Shown here: positions 60,175-64,000 of the stretch, in pieces
Position numbering within the stretch: position 1 is the first letter of the stretch
Layout: each line of letters opens with the position of its first letter
Source of the DNA: Gilliamella bombi
GTDB lineage: Bacteria; Pseudomonadota; Gammaproteobacteria; Enterobacterales; Orbaceae
Direction: 5' to 3'
Assembly: GCF_900103255.1 (NCBI RefSeq)
Contig: NZ_FMWS01000042.1
Span: 1-64,000 of the forward strand
Length of the DNA: 64,000 nucleotides
Position numbers and translations under genes: made by a program
The notes under the pieces: generated by a model
Seen by the model: the letters and a program-made list of their open reading frames with translations, nothing else
What the model was told of the DNA's origin: nothing
The model's database searches: none

Positions 60175-61566
60175 TTAAAGGTTTTGTAGTACTTTTTCAA
60201 CACTATCTTTAGCATCACCAAATAACATATAGCTATTTTCTTTAAAGAATAGTGGGTTTTGTACACCTGCATAACCAGTATTCATTGAGCGTTTAGAAAT
60301 AACAACCGTTTTTGCTTTCCAAACTTCAAGAACAGGCATGCCTGCTATTGGGCTATTTGGATCTTCTTCTGCCGCTGGGTTGACTGTATCGTTAGCTCCA
60401 ATTACCCAAACCACATCAGTATCAGGGAAGTCATCGTTGATTTCATCCATTTCTAATACAATATCATAAGGGACTTTTGCTTCGGCTAATAATACATTCA
60501 TATGCCCAGGTAAACGTCCTGCTACTGGGTGAATACCAAAACGAACTTCTATACCCATACCACGTAGTCTTTCAGTAATATTACTTACTGCACCTTGAGC
60601 TTGAGCAACTGCCATACCATACCCAGGGACAATAATAACTGAGCGAGCTTCTTTTAAAGTTTGTGCAACTTCAGCTGGTTGCATTTCACGGTATTCACCT
60701 TGTTCTTCATCTGATGAACTAGCTGCGCTACCATCGCTACCGAAACCGCCAGCAATAACACTAATAAATGAGCGGTTCATCGCTTTACACATAATATATG
60801 AAAGAATTGCGCCTGATGAACCAACTAATGCGCCTGTTACAATTAATAGATCATTGCCTAACATAAAGCCTGCCGCTGCTGCTGCCCAACCTGAATAAGA
60901 ATTTAGCATTGAAATAACAACAGGCATGTCAGCACCACCAATTGAAGCAACAAGATGGAAACCAAACACGAATGCAATAATTGCCATGATCAACAAACTA
61001 ATTGTTGCACCAGCGCCACTTTTTACTTCAACAAAAGTAAACATTAAAATGATAGAAACAACAATTGCTGCTAGATTCCAATAATGTTTATTTGGAATTG
61101 ATAATGGTTTTGAGCTAATGCGTCCATTTAATTTACCAAATGCGACAACAGAGCCGGAGAAGGTTACTGCGCCGATAAAGACACCAACAAAAATCTCTAC
61201 TAAATGTACAGTTAACTCACCACCTTGAAAATTTTGAATGTGTGGATCTAAATAACTGTTTAAGCCAACTAGAACAGCAGCCATTCCAACAAAGCTATGA
61301 AGTAGTGCAACAAGCTCTGGCATTTGAGTCATTTCAACTTTTTTAGCCAAATATAAACCAATTACAGCACCAATAATCATTGCAATAACTATCCAGTGTA
61401 ATCCGCCTTTAATACTTGCAACTGCTGCAATAAGTGCGATTACCATACCAATCATACCGTAAATATTACCAGATTTGGCAGATTCTTGGTTGGAAAGACC
61501 TCGTAAACTAAAGATAAAAAGTAATGCAGCAATAACATAGGCTGCTTGAATGATTCCATTACTCAT
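60175..61566 (-). CDS. pntB: NAD(P) transhydrogenase subunit beta
   Basis: Membrane (domain II) plus NADP-binding (domain III) subunit of proton-translocating transhydrogenase, making NADPH from NADH. 463 aa, nine helices then [10 protein letters not shown] nucleotide-binding motif, [15 protein letters not shown] and [13 protein letters not shown]. 15 nt after pntA. Confidence 0.97.
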   Translation of the reverse strand: MSNGIIQAAYVIAALLFIFSLRGLSNQESAKSGNIYGMIGMVIALIAAVASIKGGLHWIVIAMIIGAVIGLYLAKKVEMTQMPELVALLHSFVGMAAVLVGLNSYLDPHIQNFQGGELTVHLVEIFVGVFIGAVTFSGSVVAFGKLNGRISSKPLSIPNKHYWNLAAIVVSIILMFTFVEVKSGAGATISLLIMAIIAFVFGFHLVASIGGADMPVVISMLNSYSGWAAAAAGFMLGNDLLIVTGALVGSSGAILSYIMCKAMNRSFISVIAGGFGSDGSAASSSDEEQGEYREMQPAEVAQTLKEARSVIIVPGYGMAVAQAQGAVSNITERLRGMGIEVRFGIHPVAGRLPGHMNVLLAEAKVPYDIVLEMDEINDDFPDTDVVWVIGANDTVNPAAEEDPNSPIAGMPVLEVWKAKTVVISKRSMNTGYAGVQNPLFFKENSYMLFGDAKDSVEKVLQNL

Positions 61567-61581
61567 AATGTATGCTCTCCT

Positions 61582-63114
61582 TTACTTGCCACGTTGGAAC
61601 ATTTTCAGCATTCTTTGAGTAACAAAGAATCCACCAAAAATATTAATACTAGCAATCAAAATAGCAACAAAAGCAATTGCCGTAGTTAAGCCATTATCAT
61701 CACTGACTTGTAATATTGCTCCGACCAATATAATTCCAGAAATTGCATTAGTTACCGACATTAGTGGTGTATGCAAAGAATGTGTAACATTCCATACAAC
61801 GTAGTAACCAACAACGCAAGATAATGCAAATACAGTAAAATGCCCTAAAAAGCTTTCAGGAACGGAGTTTGCAAGCCAGAAGAAAGCAATGAGAACTAAA
61901 GCTAAAATACCATATTTTTTGCGAGGATCCATTGGCTTTGGTTCTGGTTTAACAATTGGCTCTGCTGCTTTTTTCTGAGGTTGAGCAGATACTTGAATCG
62001 GTGGTGCTGGCCAAGTGATTTCTTTATCTTTAACCACAGTTACACCACGAATTACAACATCTTCAAAATTGATATCAATATTACCGCCTTTTTCTTTAGC
62101 AAGCAGTTTTAATAGGTTAACAATGTTAGTACCATAAAGCTGTGATGCTTGTGCTGGCATACGATTAGCTAAATCAGTATAACCTACAATTTTAACATTG
62201 TTATCTGTTTCGAAAATTTCACCTGGTTTAGTTAATTCACAGTTACCACCAGTTAGCGCAGCCAAATCAACAATAACACTACCCGGTTTCATTGATTCAA
62301 CCATTTCTTTCGAAATGAGTTTTGGAGCTGGTTTACCTGGAATTAGTGCAGTTGTTATGATGATATCAACATCTTTAGCTTGTTCTGCAAACAGTGCCAT
62401 TTCAGCTTCAATAAAGGCCGCTGACATCTGTTTAGCATAACCGTCACCAGAACCTGCTTCTTCTTCAAAATCTAACTCTAAAAAGTCAGCGCCCATGCTG
62501 TTAATTTGTTCGGCAACTTCAGGGCGAGTATCAAAAGCACGAACAATTGCACCCAAACTTACTGCAGCACCAATTGCTGCTAGGCCTGCAACACCTGCTC
62601 CAATAACTAATATTTTAGCTGGCGGTACTTTACCAGCAGCAGTAACTTGCCCTGTAAAGAATCGACCAAATTGATTTGCTGCTTCAATAACTGAACGATA
62701 ACCAGCAATATTAGACATTGAGCTTAATGCATCTAGAGATTGTGCACGTGAAATACGTGGTACACAATCCATAGCCATTACAGTAATATTTTTGGTGGCT
62801 AATTTTTCTAATAGCTCTTTATGTTGAGCTGGATAAATATAGCTAATAAGGGTTGAACCCTCTTTCATTAAAGAAATTTCGTCATCGCTTGGCGCATGAA
62901 ACTTCAAAATTAAATCATTTTGCCAAACATCTTGTGTGTTTTGAATTGTAGCCCCAGCATCAATAAAAGCTTGGTCTTCATAATGAGCAGCATGGCCAGC
63001 GCCTTGTTCTACGGAAACTGTAAAACCCAGTTTTAACAGTTGTCCAACAGTTAAAGGAGTCGCTGCAACTCTAGCTTCATTGGCTAACCGTTCTTTAGGT
63101 ATACCGATATGCAT
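61582..63114 (-). CDS. pntA: NAD(P) transhydrogenase subunit alpha
   Basis: NAD-binding domain I plus N-terminal part of the membrane domain. 510 aa as in E. coli. [20 protein letters not shown], Rossmann motif [14 protein letters not shown], and four C-terminal helices. pntAB is the only transhydrogenase in view; the soluble SthA gene is missing from its usual place next to oxyR. Confidence 0.97.
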   Translation of the reverse strand: MHIGIPKERLANEARVAATPLTVGQLLKLGFTVSVEQGAGHAAHYEDQAFIDAGATIQNTQDVWQNDLILKFHAPSDDEISLMKEGSTLISYIYPAQHKELLEKLATKNITVMAMDCVPRISRAQSLDALSSMSNIAGYRSVIEAANQFGRFFTGQVTAAGKVPPAKILVIGAGVAGLAAIGAAVSLGAIVRAFDTRPEVAEQINSMGADFLELDFEEEAGSGDGYAKQMSAAFIEAEMALFAEQAKDVDIIITTALIPGKPAPKLISKEMVESMKPGSVIVDLAALTGGNCELTKPGEIFETDNNVKIVGYTDLANRMPAQASQLYGTNIVNLLKLLAKEKGGNIDINFEDVVIRGVTVVKDKEITWPAPPIQVSAQPQKKAAEPIVKPEPKPMDPRKKYGILALVLIAFFWLANSVPESFLGHFTVFALSCVVGYYVVWNVTHSLHTPLMSVTNAISGIILVGAILQVSDDNGLTTAIAFVAILIASINIFGGFFVTQRMLKMFQRGK

Positions 63115-63430
63115 TTCGTTACGTCCTTATGTTAGTTTATTGTATGTAAGTTGATTTTAGCATAAATAGGGTTCTGTGCGAGTAGTGAATCTATTTTTTA
63201 TTCAAGAAATAAGATTTTTAAATTATTTGAGTAATATTTATTAATTAATATTATTATAAGGCTATATCGAAATAGCTATAATTTAAATAAAACAGTTTTA
63301 ATGCTTTCATTGAATTCCATTACAAATTTACTCTATATTGTTATATAATTGGCGTTATTTTTGTGTCTACCTTGAAGTGTAAACTTTAAGGCATGATTCG
63401 ATTTTGTTCTCCTTGAATTAAGGATTTTTT
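63115..63430. other. 316-bp divergent region pntA/mukF
   Basis: AT-rich, no gene. Near mukF are TATAAT at 63344-63349 (candidate -10) and an interrupted dyad at 63370-63391 (own entry). Confidence 0.5.
63370..63391. promoter_or_regulatory. interrupted dyad upstream of mukF
   Basis: CCTTGAAGT (63370-63378), spacer GTAA, ACTTTAAGG (63383-63391): nine-base arms with one mismatch, 40 nt before mukF. Its form recalls operators of MerR-type regulators, but no regulator gene is nearby. Confidence 0.35.
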
Positions 63431-64000
63431 ATGATTGATTTTTCCCAATCAGTGCCAGAACTGGTCTCTTGGGCAAAAAAGAATGATTTTTCGATCGCTT
63501 TGCCTGTGGAAAGGTTAGCTTTTTTATTAGCTATTGCCGTATTAAATAGCGAACGTTTTGACGGTGAAATGACGGAATCTGAATTAATTGATGCTTTTAG
63601 GCATGTTTCACAAATTTTCGAGCAGAGTGAAGACACTATTACATTGCGAGCCAATAATGCTATCAATGATTTGGTACGCCAACGCTTAATCACACGTTTT
63701 GCAAGTGAAATGACAGACGGTTTCTCGATTTATCGTTTAACTCCGTTAGGTATAGGTATTTCTGATTATTATATTCGCCAACGTGAATTCTCAACGCTGC
63801 GTTTATCCATTCAGTTATCTATTGTTGCGCAAGAGTTAAAACGAGCTGCAGATGCAGCCATCGAAGGTGGTGATGATTTACATTGGCATCGAAATGTCTT
63901 TGCTCCATTAAAATATTCAGTCGCTGAAATTTTTGATAGTATCGATATCACACAACGAGTGATGGATGAACAACAAGCTGATGTTAAACAAAATATTTCT
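63431..64000 (+). CDS. mukF: chromosome partition protein MukF, 5' part
   Basis: Kleisin of the MukBEF condensin. 190 codons are in the window and the gene continues past the edge. Start ATG 63431 with AAGGA upstream. Residues match E. coli MukF closely: [39 protein letters not shown]-type [15 protein letters not shown] and [17 protein letters not shown]. The winged-helix N-terminal domain is complete. Presence of MukBEF supports the gammaproteobacterial placement. Confidence 0.97.
   Translation, partial: MIDFSQSVPELVSWAKKNDFSIALPVERLAFLLAIAVLNSERFDGEMTESELIDAFRHVSQIFEQSEDTITLRANNAINDLVRQRLITRFASEMTDGFSIYRLTPLGIGISDYYIRQREFSTLRLSIQLSIVAQELKRAADAAIEGGDDLHWHRNVFAPLKYSVAEIFDSIDITQRVMDEQQADVKQNIS

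Noticed and set aside
63418-63693. Minus-strand 91-codon frame at the right edge
   Set aside because: It is antisense to mukF, whose plus-strand frame matches a known protein over its whole length.
1-64000. CRISPR arrays, tRNA or rRNA genes, intact mobile elements
   Set aside because: I looked for regular direct repeats, cloverleaf-type sequences and transposase or integrase motifs and saw none I could support.

Overview
The window is about 64 kb of AT-rich bacterial chromosome, roughly one third G+C by eye, densely coded and with no rRNA, tRNA, CRISPR array, prophage or intact insertion sequence that I can see. Crp, OxyR with its redox cysteines, FabR, TmaR (YeeX), MukF, YheU, DedD, CvpA and SppA, together with gene orders shared with Escherichia coli, place it in the Gammaproteobacteria near Enterobacterales, Pasteurellales and Orbales. 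Low G+C plus the pattern of lost neighbours fits an animal-associated lineage such as Orbaceae (Gilliamella-like). The genus is an inference.

Layout. (1) 0.1-6.0 kb: yejABEF peptide / microcin C ABC importer on the plus strand, then an unrecognised secreted protein. (2) 7.0-8.8 kb: frdC and frdD without frdA or frdB, an unrecognised membrane protein, and a decayed second copy of the start of frdC. (3) 9.0-12.9 kb: a YejM/PbgA-like membrane sulfatase-fold protein, a Bax-inhibitor-1 family protein, and moaC-moaD-moaE. (4) 13.2-23.7 kb: priA convergent with comEA, ppiD, lon, clpX, clpP and tig, in E. coli order but without hupB. lon has a good sigma-32-type promoter. (5) 23.8-30.7 kb: envelope operon uppS-cdsA-rseP-bamA-skp-lpxD. 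(6) 30.8-35.7 kb: crp, yheU, then an inverse autotransporter (intimin/invasin type) with a SinI-like partner. (7) 36.2-41.0 kb: accD-folC-dedD-cvpA-purF. (8) 41.3-46.6 kb: tmaR, and a minus-strand run of three genes that looks like peptidoglycan O-acetylation and de-O-acetylation (MBOAT, PatB-like SGNH, Ape-like lipoprotein SGNH), followed by pyrF-yciH. (9) 46.7-57.7 kb: tmk-holB, sppA, lptD-surA-ksgA-apaH and pcnB. (10) 58.1-64.0 kb: oxyR, fabR, pntAB and the 5' part of mukF, which runs off the window.

How it works together. Much of the window builds or guards the envelope: BamA, Skp, SurA, PpiD, LptD, RseP, LpxD, UppS, CdsA, a YejM-like regulator and SppA. The inverse autotransporter and the O-acetylation genes are the accessory surface functions on top of that core, the first for adhesion and the second plausibly for lysozyme resistance. 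Several loci are contracted relative to E. coli (hupB, pdxA, apaG, sthA, folK and fabZ absent from their usual places), which suggests a streamlined genome. I see no clearly new defence or mobile system. The least ordinary parts are the frdC duplication region, the inverse autotransporter/SinI pair with a shared C-terminal domain, and the O-acetylation cluster.
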